Positions 12,295-21,937 of a stretch of DNA of 64,000 nt are shown piece after piece. The notes under the pieces were generated by a model. That model saw only the letters and a list, made by a program, of their open reading frames with translations. It was not told the DNA's origin and did not search any database. Both the position numbers and the translations under genes were made by a program. Numbering within the stretch: position 1 is the stretch's first letter; the number at the start of each line of letters is the position of its first letter. The stretch is from the NCBI RefSeq assembly GCF_016756315.1, contig NZ_AP024235.1, forward strand, positions 124,001-188,000, read 5' to 3'. The DNA comes from Alteromonas sp. KC3 (lineage in GTDB: Bacteria; Pseudomonadota; Gammaproteobacteria; Enterobacterales; Alteromonadaceae).

Positions 12295-13451
12295 AGTGCG
12301 CTAGCTCCTTGTCCAAACACTTGCTTTACACGGTTATCAAGTAACCCTTCAAGCGGCTTTTGTGCTTTTAACTCTGAAGGAATAGGGCGAGACACGTCGG
12401 TATTAAGCAAATTCTGAATTGCGTTAACAAAACCAGTGACTTGGCTAGTCTCTATATCGAATTTTTCGATAAGCAGGGTTTGAGCGTATTGTAGCGATTG
12501 ATTGTAAAGGCCTGCGTCACCCTTCAACGCAGCCGACTGTGCATGCATTAACTGTAAGCGCAGTTGCTCTTTGAGTAAAAACTGTGCTTCCAGCGACAAT
12601 ACTGGCTCAACCGGGCCCTCAATCGTTTTAATGGTAAATAGGTCGCCTACCAACTTATCCCATACTTTAGCTAAATTGGCTTTCCAATCATCGGTAGATT
12701 CAGACAAGGTATTGTCTTGGGCATCCACATCTTGCGGTTTTTCGAAAGTATCTAATGGTAGTTTATCAATTTGTGCAACCATGCCTGTTAGCGCGAGCGC
12801 TACCGAGCTAGGTGACACTGGATTTAGCTGTTGAAGCGTTTGAATATCTTCAGCAAGGGCAGCGCGAACGGGTAACACAGATGGGTCGGCCAAAGATTTT
12901 AAGCGTTTGTCAGCATTTACTAACAACAAAATGGCAGTGCGGACGTCATTTTCCAACCATAGCTTACGACCAGCCATACGAACGAGGTAATCTGCTTCGG
13001 CAATAAGCCAATCTGCAGGTCGTCGACCTTCCATATTCTTAATTTGCTCTAGGGCTGATTCTGCTTGCAGAGCAAGGGTTTCATTTTCCGATTGTAATGC
13101 ATTGAGTGCATTGTTGAGCGCATTATTGCTCTTGGTAATTTCATCCAGTTTCGCATTCAACTGGTTGCGCTCTTGTACCATTGCGTTAAGGTCGCTGGCA
13201 TTCTTTTGCTGGGCGTTTAGCGTTTGCTGTTGTGCAGTTTGTTGCTGCATGTAGTACCAATAACCTGCACCGGCCATTGAAAGTAATATCAAAAACAGAA
13301 TGACAACGACAAACCAAAGTAGCCCGTTACCTGATGATTTGGCTTGCTTGGGCGAAGAAGGCGTATCCGTTTTTGAGTCGATAACCTCTTTTTCGGCGCT
13401 AACCGTTACCAACTCATCGCCTTGAGGACGACTCTCATTATTATTGGCCAT
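12291..13451 (-). CDS. hemX: HemX-family membrane protein
   Basis: 386 residues: an acidic and Ser-rich cytoplasmic start, one membrane helix near residues 46-68, a Gln/Asn-rich coiled coil (about 70-135), then the conserved ADYLVRMAGRKLWLENDV segment and a helical domain. Often labelled uroporphyrinogen-III methyltransferase, but it has no SAM-binding motif, so that name is doubtful. It starts directly after the hemD stop and overlaps hemY, in the usual hemCDXY order. Confidence 0.92.
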   Translation of the reverse strand: MANNNESRPQGDELVTVSAEKEVIDSKTDTPSSPKQAKSSGNGLLWFVVVILFLILLSMAGAGYWYYMQQQTAQQQTLNAQQKNASDLNAMVQERNQLNAKLDEITKSNNALNNALNALQSENETLALQAESALEQIKNMEGRRPADWLIAEADYLVRMAGRKLWLENDVRTAILLLVNADKRLKSLADPSVLPVRAALAEDIQTLQQLNPVSPSSVALALTGMVAQIDKLPLDTFEKPQDVDAQDNTLSESTDDWKANLAKVWDKLVGDLFTIKTIEGPVEPVLSLEAQFLLKEQLRLQLMHAQSAALKGDAGLYNQSLQYAQTLLIEKFDIETSQVTGFVNAIQNLLNTDVSRPIPSELKAQKPLEGLLDNRVKQVFGQGASAL

Positions 13452-14195
13452 TTAATACTCCCAGTTATCCTTTACCCAAGCCGTTAAGGCCTGATCGGTA
13501 GCGCGTGAACAAACAAACACGCGTTCCACCCCAATGTTCTTCAATGAATTGGCAATGCGCTCACTTACGGTTAACCATGGCAGGGTCAAAAGTGTATTGC
13601 CATAGTGCGTAATTAATTGGTTCGCCATTGCTTCGCTTGTAGCGATAATGCCGCTAACGTCGCTAATTTTCCACCGTTTTGTGTAAACTGGACGGGTAAG
13701 TTGCTCGCGCTTGTAAACACAAAAGCTGCTCACTTCGATGCCGCGTTGCACCAGTCCTTGCGCAATGGCATCTCGCCCACCTTCACCTTTAATAATACCT
13801 ACATGTTGGCAATTTGGCTCATTGAGTTGCTGCATTGCCAATATACCTTCTGATGTATGGTCGCAAGGCGTGAGTATTTTCACATTTGGCGTGTGACTAA
13901 AAGCCTTGTGTAATTTCTTGGCGGTTGCGTCGCCCACCGCAATCAAGGTTGTCAAATGAGTATCAGTGCTACTTTTTTGCTTTATGCCTTCTACGGTAGC
14001 CTCTACGGCATACACGCTGGTTACCACTATGGCATCTAACGCTGTAGTTGAAATGAAATCGCGCGCTGCACGGCTTTCTGAAGGAATGTAAACGATATCT
14101 GATGTGGCGACGCCTACCGCATCAATACCCGCGTCTTCAAAAGCACGGGCACTTGTTTTTAATTTTGGCAACGGGCGAGTGAAAAGTAGCATCAA
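13452..14195 (-). CDS. hemD: Uroporphyrinogen-III synthase (HemD)
   Basis: 247 residues, normal for the family. HemD cyclises and inverts ring D of hydroxymethylbilane. The sequence shows the two-lobed HemD pattern: FTRP at the start, VVTSVYAVEA in lobe one, and LTPCDHTSEGIL, IIKGEGGRDAIAQGL and IIATSEAMANQL in lobe two. HemD sequences are poorly conserved, so the context (between hemC and hemX) is important. It begins seven bases after hemC. Confidence 0.92.
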   Translation of the reverse strand: MMLLFTRPLPKLKTSARAFEDAGIDAVGVATSDIVYIPSESRAARDFISTTALDAIVVTSVYAVEATVEGIKQKSSTDTHLTTLIAVGDATAKKLHKAFSHTPNVKILTPCDHTSEGILAMQQLNEPNCQHVGIIKGEGGRDAIAQGLVQRGIEVSSFCVYKREQLTRPVYTKRWKISDVSGIIATSEAMANQLITHYGNTLLTLPWLTVSERIANSLKNIGVERVFVCSRATDQALTAWVKDNWEY

Positions 14196-14202
14196 AGGTT
14201 CG

Positions 14203-15141
14203 CTAGTTATACAACGCTTTTAAAATCTCACCAGCACCTTGGGCAAGTAATGCCTCTGCGACTTCAATACCAATGTCATTAGCGCGTTCTCTTGATGCCG
14301 TAGCAGAGGCAAATAAAAGCGTTGAACCATCGGGTTTGCCCACCATCCCTGTTAAGGTAAGCGCGTCGCCATCTAGCGTTGCAAAACTACCAATAGGAAC
14401 CTGACATCCCCCTTCCAGACGTTCATTCATGGCGCGCTCAGCGGTTACACGTGTATGGGTGTCGTCGTGGTTTAAGGCTTGAAGTAGTGCGATAAGCTCA
14501 TCATCGTCGTTGCGGCACTCAATGCCCACTGCGCCTTGTCCTACCGCTGGCAACGAAATATCGGCAGGCAGTGGCATGCGAATACGCGTTTCCATTTCAA
14601 GACGAATTAGGCCCGCAGAAGCGAGAATAATGGCATCGTATTCACCCGCATCCAACTTGGCGAGTCGTGTATTCACGTTGCCGCGCAAGTCTTTAATCAC
14701 TAAATCAGGGCGGTATTTACTAATTTGACACTGACGGCGCAAGCTTGATGTGCCCACAACGGCCCCTTGAGGAAGTGCATCTATGCTATCGAAATTATTC
14801 GAGACAAAAGCGTCAAATGGGTTTTCGCGCTCACAAATGGCATGCAACCCAAACCCATCAGGAAATGCCACTGGAACATCTTTCATAGAGTGCACAGCAA
14901 TATCCGCTCGCCCTTCAAGCATGGCAATTTCAAGCTCTTTAATAAATAGCCCTTTGCCGCCAATTTTGGCCAATGGTGTATCTAAAATTTTATCGCCCTG
15001 AGTACTCATTGGCACCAACTCTACCGTTAGCGAAGGGTAATGCTCTATAAGCTTCGCTTTCACATATTCAGCTTGCCAAAGTGCCAGTGCACTTTTTCTT
15101 GTTGCAATGCGAATGGTACGGGTAGTGTTAAGGTGACTCAT
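14203..15141 (-). CDS. hemC: Hydroxymethylbilane synthase (HemC)
   Basis: Polymerises four porphobilinogens. It has [15 protein letters not shown] at the start, the TQGDKILD and [23 protein letters not shown] segments, and [10 protein letters not shown], whose Cys carries the dipyrromethane cofactor. The frame is open to 15207, but the ATG at 15141 (upstream GGA) gives 312 residues and the standard N-terminus. It is the first gene of the hem cluster and is divergent from a diguanylate cyclase gene. The promoter should lie in 15142-15404. Confidence 0.95.
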   Translation of the reverse strand: MSHLNTTRTIRIATRKSALALWQAEYVKAKLIEHYPSLTVELVPMSTQGDKILDTPLAKIGGKGLFIKELEIAMLEGRADIAVHSMKDVPVAFPDGFGLHAICERENPFDAFVSNNFDSIDALPQGAVVGTSSLRRQCQISKYRPDLVIKDLRGNVNTRLAKLDAGEYDAIILASAGLIRLEMETRIRMPLPADISLPAVGQGAVGIECRNDDDELIALLQALNHDDTHTRVTAERAMNERLEGGCQVPIGSFATLDGDALTLTGMVGKPDGSTLLFASATASRERANDIGIEVAEALLAQGAGEILKALYN

Positions 15142-15404
15142 GGTGATTCCAAACAAATTAAATTTAACAGTTGTGTGTATGCTAGAGCGTGTTGCTTTGG
15201 GTTGCAAAAACGTTATGCACTAACTTCGCACTAGTATACCCATTCTAAGGCTTAATGTTTGAAAATACCCATAGTTTTCTGTTTGGAGATACGTCGCAAA
15301 TCAGTCTATGCTGTGGTGGCAAATTAGTGAATGACTAAGGCTCGGTTTATTCTGAACAAAGACAATGTGTTAAGCAGGCGTGATATTGGGGAGCAGGTGT
15401 TGTA

Positions 15405-16466
15405 ATGGAACACTCATCGGTAAGGCAGTTGTTACGGGGTACACAGCAAAATGAGGCGGAAGCGAAACGCAGACGTTTAACGCTGTATTTCATATCGTAT
15501 GTTGGCGGCACCATAATGGCAATTATGGCGTGGATTAACATCAATGGCGGCGATATGTTGCTCGTGGGCTCGCTCGCAGGTTCTGCTGCTGTTATTTATG
15601 CCAACGTAGTACTGTCTCATGTTTTTCCCCGACACGATCTTTTCTACTATGTAGCAGGCATTATCGTTTGCTTTACCATAAACGCATTGGTATATACCGG
15701 CGGATTAAACAACACGGGGTTGTACTTTATTTTCCCACTTTTGTTTATTCAAATTATTGTTGTGAGGTATAAACCCGCCATCTTGTACGTGGCCATTACG
15801 CTCGGGCTGGCTATTTTAATGCTGTACAACCAAGATAAAATCGCAGCAGAGTATGCACCAGAGCATGTATCGCGTTTTCTTATAGCGACCTTTTGTTTTG
15901 TATGTGTGGCTTTTATCGGTGAATACTTCTGGCATCAGAGTCGTCGTGAAATGCTCAAAGAAAACCTTGAGCGCATGCGTCAGGCGAATACTGATCCTCT
16001 TACAAAGCTTCCCAATAGACGCTTTCTCGAAGCGGTGTTTTTCGAACGGGCCATGCAAGACCCTGGCAGCTATTTTCCACTCAGTACGGTTGCGGTAGAT
16101 ATTGATCACTTTAAGCGCATAAACGATAAATACGGCCATGATATCGGCGATGAAGTGCTCATTCATTTCTGCGCCCTAATGAAACAAGCTGTACGCAATA
16201 CGGATGTGGTAGCCCGAACGGGTGGCGAAGAGTTTTTAGTGCTATTTCCTAAAGCCAGTTTAAGCCAGGCAGTAAAGTTAGCCGAAAAGATGCGAGAAAC
16301 TATTGAAGAGAACCCCTTTGAAAAAGGGGATATTCACCACGCCATTACAGCTAGTTTTGGTGTTGCCACTGCCCTAACAGATAACAACATTCATGCGACA
16401 TTAAAGCAGGCAGATGACAACCTTTATGCCGCTAAAAATAGCGGCAGAAACAAAGTTGTGGAATAA
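15405..16466 (+). CDS. Membrane diguanylate cyclase (GGDEF)
   Basis: 353 residues. The N-terminal half has about six hydrophobic helices (roughly residues 27-180) and no recognised sensor family. The C-terminal GGDEF domain starts at TDPLTKLPNRR and includes DIDHFKRINDKYGHDIGD and an intact GGEEF active site. An RxxD inhibitory site (RNTD) sits five residues before GGEEF, so product inhibition by c-di-GMP is likely. It probably makes c-di-GMP in response to a membrane or redox signal. It is divergent from hemC. Confidence 0.9.
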   Translation: MEHSSVRQLLRGTQQNEAEAKRRRLTLYFISYVGGTIMAIMAWININGGDMLLVGSLAGSAAVIYANVVLSHVFPRHDLFYYVAGIIVCFTINALVYTGGLNNTGLYFIFPLLFIQIIVVRYKPAILYVAITLGLAILMLYNQDKIAAEYAPEHVSRFLIATFCFVCVAFIGEYFWHQSRREMLKENLERMRQANTDPLTKLPNRRFLEAVFFERAMQDPGSYFPLSTVAVDIDHFKRINDKYGHDIGDEVLIHFCALMKQAVRNTDVVARTGGEEFLVLFPKASLSQAVKLAEKMRETIEENPFEKGDIHHAITASFGVATALTDNNIHATLKQADDNLYAAKNSGRNKVVE

Positions 16467-16472
16467 CAGACA

Positions 16473-17147
16473 CTAACTTGCGAGTACTTTCTGTAACCAG
16501 GCGCTAATGTCGTTTAACTCTTGCATACACACGTTATGCTGCATGGTGTAGGTTTGCCATGTAGCATTAAATCCATTATCTGACAGCGTTTTAAATGCAG
16601 CGTTACCCATAAATACTGGTACCACTTCATCTTGATCGCCGTGTGCCATCATTATAGGCGTGGCACGGTTAGTGTCAGTTGCTTCGCTCGCAAGCAATGA
16701 CGGTTCACACATGTATGTTGACAGTGCCAGTACGCCAGCGAACTGTTGTGAAAAGCGCGGGGCAAGATGCAACGCAATCACGCCGCCTTGAGAGAAGCCA
16801 GCGAGTACAATTCGGTTTGCTGGAATGCCACTATCAATTTGCGCTTGAATTAATTGCTCTACTTGGTCTGCTGATTCTTTCACGCCCGTTAAATCGGCAC
16901 GACTGTTAAAGTCGAGTGACTTAATGTCATACCACGCTCGCATGCGCATACCATTATTGATGGTGATAGGTCGCTCCGGGGCATGGGGGAAAATAAATTT
17001 AACCGCCATACTATCAGGTAAGCGAAGTTCAGGGACGATAGGGGCAAATCCGTGACCAGAGTCACCAAGCCCATGTAGCCAGATAACGCAGGCATCAGGC
17101 GTAGCCGCGGGGTTTATTTCTACGCACGGCAGAAGTTGCTGGGTCAT
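16473..17147 (-). CDS. Alpha/beta-hydrolase, carboxylesterase/phospholipase family
   Basis: 224 residues of the small serine-esterase family (Pfam Abhydrolase_2). Visible are the oxyanion HGLGDSGHGF motif, the nucleophile elbow GFSQGG, the acid in GDQDEVVP and a C-terminal His in a QHNVC context. It is likely a cytoplasmic short-chain esterase or acyl-protein thioesterase-like enzyme. The substrate is unknown. The frame extends to 17237, but the ATG at 17147 (AGGAT upstream) gives the family's normal start. It is convergent with the diguanylate cyclase gene, six bases apart. Confidence 0.9.
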   Translation of the reverse strand: MTQQLLPCVEINPAATPDACVIWLHGLGDSGHGFAPIVPELRLPDSMAVKFIFPHAPERPITINNGMRMRAWYDIKSLDFNSRADLTGVKESADQVEQLIQAQIDSGIPANRIVLAGFSQGGVIALHLAPRFSQQFAGVLALSTYMCEPSLLASEATDTNRATPIMMAHGDQDEVVPVFMGNAAFKTLSDNGFNATWQTYTMQHNVCMQELNDISAWLQKVLAS

Positions 17148-17391
17148 TCTAGTATATCCTGTTTGGTCTTGTTGCTTGTTGGCTAGAGCGCATAAGCGCA
17201 AAAGCGCTGTAAGGTTTATTATTATCTTTATTGTCACATTACAGTGAATGTGTATTTGTAGCTAAACACTATTACGCAATCTAGTGTCGCGTTTGAGCGC
17301 TTATGTCGCTTAATACAATCGTTATTACTGCAGTGCGCTTACCTATGCTATCATTGCGGTTTGAAATCACCATACTTTGACAGAATTTTAA

Positions 17392-18039
<648 letters not shown>

Positions 18040-18198
18040 GCTTGCAATAGCAAATACGTGTTTTAAACCAATAGCGTGCGATCAGTGCGATCGCGCTGTG
18101 TTAATTTCACACAAAACGCTAGGATCGCGAGGTACAACCATGTATACTACGCGGCCGTTTTTTGAATAACTTGCTCAACCTAATTTTCGGAGAAATAC

Positions 18199-18471
18199 AT
18201 GGCTCGCGTAACTGTAGAAGATGCCGTAGATAAAATTGGTAACCGCTTTGACCTAGTGCTTGTTGCTGCACGCCGTGCACGTCAAATTGCCACTGAAGGC
18301 AAAGATCCTATGGTTGACGTTCAAAACGATAAGCCAACTGTAACTGCACTTCGCGAAATCGAAGAAGGCTTAGTGACTGCTGCTACGCTTGAGCAAGCAG
18401 AGCTTCAAGCACAAGAACAGCAAGAACATGCTGAATTTGCGTCAGTAGCAAATATTCTATCTGATCAGTAA
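18199..18471 (+). CDS. rpoZ: RNA polymerase omega subunit
   Basis: 90 residues with the family signature [20 protein letters not shown] and the RARQI helix. It helps assemble the beta-prime subunit and forms part of a ppGpp site. A Shine-Dalgarno sequence (CGGAG) lies upstream of the ATG. A TATACT hexamer is present near 18143 in the gmk-rpoZ gap, but without a good -35. Confidence 0.97.
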   Translation: MARVTVEDAVDKIGNRFDLVLVAARRARQIATEGKDPMVDVQNDKPTVTALREIEEGLVTAATLEQAELQAQEQQEHAEFASVANILSDQ

Positions 18472-18504
18472 AACATGCCCTTTAGGGCTGTTTACGAGTA
18501 ATTT

Positions 18505-18545
18505 AGCGCCAGTGCTTTGAAAAAAGCACTGGCGCTTTACTTTTG
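18505..18545 (+). terminator. Intrinsic terminator between rpoZ and spoT
   Basis: A long stem AGCGCCAGTGCTTT/AAAGCACTGGCGCT (18505-18536) with a short A-rich loop, followed by TTACTTTT. It suggests that most rpoZ transcripts end here and that spoT has its own promoter in 18540-18615. Confidence 0.8.
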
Positions 18546-18615
18546 GCGTATTGGCTTATAGCACAATAAAACGTATTCTTAGGGTTGTAACGTTATATAA
18601 GGGTCACGCTGCACT

Positions 18616-20727
18616 GTGTATTTGTTTGAAGGTTTAAAGCAGAAAGTTGTTGAGTATTTACCAGCCGAACGGGTTCAGCTGGTACAAGATGCTTTTGTTT
18701 TGGCGCAAGAAGCCCACGACGGCCAAATGCGTTCAAGTGGTGACCCCTATATTACACACCCTGTTGCGGTGGCGGGTATTCTCGCCGATATGCATTTAGA
18801 CCATGAAACTATCATGGCTGCGTTACTTCACGATGTTATTGAAGATACCCACTACGACAAAGACGACTTAGCTGAGGCGTTTGGCGATACTGTTGCCGAG
18901 CTTGTGGAAGGGGTAAGTAAGCTCGATAAGTTAGCGTTTAGCACTAAGCAAGAGGCGCAGGCTGAAAACTTCCGTAAAATGATGATGGCCATGGTGCAAG
19001 ATATTCGCGTTATCTTGATCAAGCTGGCCGACCGTACGCACAATATGCGCACGTTGGGTTCGCTTCGCCCCGATAAACGCCGTCGTATTGCCCTTGAAAC
19101 GCTGGAAATATACGCGCCCATTGCACACCGTTTGGGTATTCACGATATTAAAAACGAGCTGGAAGACCTAGGTTTTCAAGCCATGTACCCCATGCGTCAC
19201 CGTGCACTAAAATCAGCGGTGCGCCAGGCTCGCGGTAATCGAAAAGAGATTATCGAAAACATTAGGCAAGAACTGAATACACGCCTTGAAGCCTACGAAA
19301 TTGAATCAAACGTGCTTGGCCGCGAAAAGCACCTGTATTCCATTTACCGTAAAATGAAAAACAAAGAACTGATGTTCAATGAGGTAATGGATATATACGC
19401 GTTTCGCATTGTGGTGTCATCAGTTGATAACTGCTACCGCGCATTGGGCGCGATGCACGGCCTGTACAAGCCTATCGAAAACCGTTTTAAAGACTATATT
19501 GCCATTCCACGTACCAACGGCTATCAGTCGCTTCACACTTCATTGATTGGTCCACACGGTATCCCTGTTGAAATTCAAATTCGTACGCAGGAAATGGATC
19601 AAATGGCGGACAAAGGCGTTGCGGCACACTGGTTGTATAAAGAACCTGGTGATAACGGCACTACCGCACAATTACGCGCGCGTAAGTGGATGCAAAGCTT
19701 ATTGGAACTGCAGCAGTCGGCCAGTTCATCGTTTGAATTTATCGAATCGGTTAAAACCGACCTGTTCCCTGACGAAATTTATGTGTTTACGCCAGATGGC
19801 CGTATTATTGAACTGCCAATGGGCGCCACGGCCGTTGATTTTGCTTATGCTGTTCACTCTGATGTGGGCAATACCTGTGTGGGCGTGCGCGTAGAGCGCA
19901 GAAACTTTAGCTTGAGTAAGCCACTAGAAAATGGTCAAACGGTAGAAATTATTACGTCACCGAAAGCTAAGCCAAATGCTAACTGGCTTAACTTTGTGGT
20001 GAGCGCACGGGCGCGAACACGTATTCGCCAGTATCTGCGCAAACAGCATTCTCAAGAAGCGGTGAACATGGGTAATCGCCTATTGCGTCATGCACTGGGT
20101 GCCGTGAAGCTAGACGATATACCACAAGACGATATCGACCGCGTTGTAGCAGAAACTAAACACGATAGCTTTGATGATTTATTAGTAGATATTGGGCTTG
20201 GTAATGAGCTAAGCGCTATCGTAGCACGCCGCCTACTAGGTGAAAGCACAACAGACTTGTCAGACAAAAAAGGCAATGTGGCTATTCGTGGCACAGAGGG
20301 CTTGTTGGTGCACTACTCACGTTGTTGTCACCCAATACCTGACGACGAAATTGTGGCGGTACTTAGCCCAGGGCGCGGTATGACTATTCATCAAACCGGC
20401 TGTAACAATATTCGCAAGCTTGCCAGAGAAGAACCCCAACGCGTGCTGCCTATGCAGTGGGATGATGAGCCACAAGGCGAGTTCAAAGCGTCGCTTCGCA
20501 TTGAATTGATTAATCACCAAGGAACACTGGCAACATTAACGAACACTATTTCAGGGTGCGATTCCAATATCATTGGTCTGCAAACTGAAGAAAAAGAGAG
20601 TAATATCTACTTTATTGACCTAGAGCTGACCACGCATAACCGTGTGCACTTGGCCCGTGTAATGAAAAAAATTCGCACCATGCCAGAGGTTCAAAAAGTG
20701 TCTCGTCATAGTCAGTCTCGACACTAA
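18616..20727 (+). CDS. spoT: (p)ppGpp synthetase/hydrolase SpoT
   Basis: 703 residues, full length. Order: HD hydrolase domain (HPVAVAGILADM, LLHDVIEDT), synthetase domain (GREKHLYSIYRKMKNK, DIYAFRIVV, IPRTNGYQSLHT), TGS domain (DEIYVFTPDGRI), a conserved Cys region HYSRCCHPIP and a C-terminal ACT domain. The intact HD residues argue for a working hydrolase. The start is a GTG, matching the conserved MYLFEGL N-terminus. No strong Shine-Dalgarno is seen. The start lies 144 bases after rpoZ, beyond a terminator. Confidence 0.97.
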   Translation: MYLFEGLKQKVVEYLPAERVQLVQDAFVLAQEAHDGQMRSSGDPYITHPVAVAGILADMHLDHETIMAALLHDVIEDTHYDKDDLAEAFGDTVAELVEGVSKLDKLAFSTKQEAQAENFRKMMMAMVQDIRVILIKLADRTHNMRTLGSLRPDKRRRIALETLEIYAPIAHRLGIHDIKNELEDLGFQAMYPMRHRALKSAVRQARGNRKEIIENIRQELNTRLEAYEIESNVLGREKHLYSIYRKMKNKELMFNEVMDIYAFRIVVSSVDNCYRALGAMHGLYKPIENRFKDYIAIPRTNGYQSLHTSLIGPHGIPVEIQIRTQEMDQMADKGVAAHWLYKEPGDNGTTAQLRARKWMQSLLELQQSASSSFEFIESVKTDLFPDEIYVFTPDGRIIELPMGATAVDFAYAVHSDVGNTCVGVRVERRNFSLSKPLENGQTVEIITSPKAKPNANWLNFVVSARARTRIRQYLRKQHSQEAVNMGNRLLRHALGAVKLDDIPQDDIDRVVAETKHDSFDDLLVDIGLGNELSAIVARRLLGESTTDLSDKKGNVAIRGTEGLLVHYSRCCHPIPDDEIVAVLSPGRGMTIHQTGCNNIRKLAREEPQRVLPMQWDDEPQGEFKASLRIELINHQGTLATLTNTISGCDSNIIGLQTEEKESNIYFIDLELTTHNRVHLARVMKKIRTMPEVQKVSRHSQSRH

Positions 20728-20751
20728 GTTTAACCATTTTTAGGAACTATT

Positions 20752-21138
20752 ATGTCTAAGTCTATTATTCAGACCGATAAGGCACCTGCTGCTATTGGTA
20801 CATACAGCCAAGCGGCTAAAGCGGGCACTACAGTATATCTTTCTGGCCAAATTCCTTTGGTGCCTGAAACCATGGAAATGGTTTCAGACGAATTCGAAGC
20901 GCAAGCTGTTCAGGTTTTTGAAAACATCAAAGCGGTATGTGCTGCTGCGGGCGGAACAACAAATGACTTGGTGAAAGTGAACATCTTTTTAACCGATTTA
21001 GGTCACTTTACCACGGTAAATGAAATAATGAGCCGCTACTTCAACAAGCCTTATCCTGCACGTGCTGCTGTTCAGGTTTCTGCACTGCCAAAAGGCGCGC
21101 AAATTGAAATCGATGGCGTGATGGAATTGCCGGAGTAA
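20752..21138 (+). CDS. ridA: RidA enamine/imine deaminase
   Basis: 128 residues of the YjgF/YER057c/UK114 family. It hydrolyses reactive 2-aminoacrylate-type enamines and imines. Visible are the [12 protein letters not shown] start, YLSGQIPL, and the C-terminal [18 protein letters not shown] segment that holds the substrate-binding Arg. It lies 24 bases after spoT and three bases before trmH, so it is probably cotranscribed with them. Confidence 0.95.
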   Translation: MSKSIIQTDKAPAAIGTYSQAAKAGTTVYLSGQIPLVPETMEMVSDEFEAQAVQVFENIKAVCAAAGGTTNDLVKVNIFLTDLGHFTTVNEIMSRYFNKPYPARAAVQVSALPKGAQIEIDGVMELPE

Positions 21139-21141
21139 GTC

Positions 21142-21849
21142 ATGTCACCTGAGCGTTACCAGCGAATTAGAGATGTGCTGGAAAGAAGACAAACCGATTT
21201 AACGGTTTGTCTTGAAAATGTGCACAAGCCACATAATGTATCGGCCGTTGTGCGCACCTGCGACGCGGTGGGTATTCATCGCGTTCACACCGTGTGGGAA
21301 CAGAAATATCAGTTTCGTCGTGGCACGGCGATGGGCAGTCAGCAATGGGTGCGTCAAACCAACCACGATAATATCAGCGATGCCATGTCTGCATTGAAAG
21401 GGCAGGGTATGCAAGTGCTTGTAACGCACTTGTCTGACAGCGCAGTGGATTTTCGCGATATTGATTACACTAAACCTACTGCCATTTTGTTTGGCCAAGA
21501 AAAGTACGGTGCCACTGATGAAGCTATTGCAATGGCTGATCAGGACATTGTTATTCCCATGATGGGCATGGTGCAATCGCTGAATGTGTCGGTAGCTGCT
21601 GCGCTTGTGTTGTACGAAGCACAACGTCAACGCACGATTGCGGGTATGTACAACACGCAACATTTGCCAGAAGAAGAGTGCCAGGCACTTGCTTTTGAAA
21701 ATGGTTATCCGCGTTTATTTAAGCTTTGCCAGCGCAAAGGGTTACCGCTTCCACCTATTAATGCATTAGGTGAAGTAGATGCCACCGATAGCTGGTGGAA
21801 AGAAATGCAAATCACGAAAGAAGAAGCCAATGCACTAGACGCCAGCTAG
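21142..21849 (+). CDS. trmH: tRNA (guanosine-18-2'-O)-methyltransferase TrmH
   Basis: 235 residues, SPOUT fold. The sequence has MSPERYQRIRDVLERRQ, the ENVHKPHNVSAVVRTCDAVG motif 1, FGQEKYGATDEA motif 2, and IPMMGMVQSLNVSVAAA motif 3, with a basic C-terminal extension. It methylates G18 of tRNAs. Its neighbours spoT and ridA match the conserved order. Confidence 0.95.
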   Translation: MSPERYQRIRDVLERRQTDLTVCLENVHKPHNVSAVVRTCDAVGIHRVHTVWEQKYQFRRGTAMGSQQWVRQTNHDNISDAMSALKGQGMQVLVTHLSDSAVDFRDIDYTKPTAILFGQEKYGATDEAIAMADQDIVIPMMGMVQSLNVSVAAALVLYEAQRQRTIAGMYNTQHLPEEECQALAFENGYPRLFKLCQRKGLPLPPINALGEVDATDSWWKEMQITKEEANALDAS

Positions 21850-21864
21850 TGGCAAAAAAGAAAT

Positions 21865-21907
21865 GTTAGCTATAACGGCGTCATGATAACGCTGTTATAG
21901 CGCTAAC
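21865..21907. terminator. Imperfect hairpin between convergent trmH and serine hydrolase genes
   Basis: Arms GTTAGCTATAAC and GTTATAGCGCTAAC with one bulge. There is no T-run on either side, so termination strength is uncertain. Confidence 0.35.
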
Positions 21908-21937
21908 TTAGTATCAGTCACAATTGGCGTGCGATAC

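Noticed and set aside
12291..13451. Uroporphyrinogen-III methyltransferase label for HemX
   Set aside because: There is no SAM-binding motif. The name is a carry-over from annotation of the family.
15816..16166. 116-residue minus-strand open frame
   Set aside because: It is the shadow of the diguanylate cyclase gene at 15405-16466; composition is unlike a real protein.
19547..19894. 115-residue plus-strand open frame inside spoT
   Set aside because: It is a shifted frame of spoT, with no family match and no RBS.
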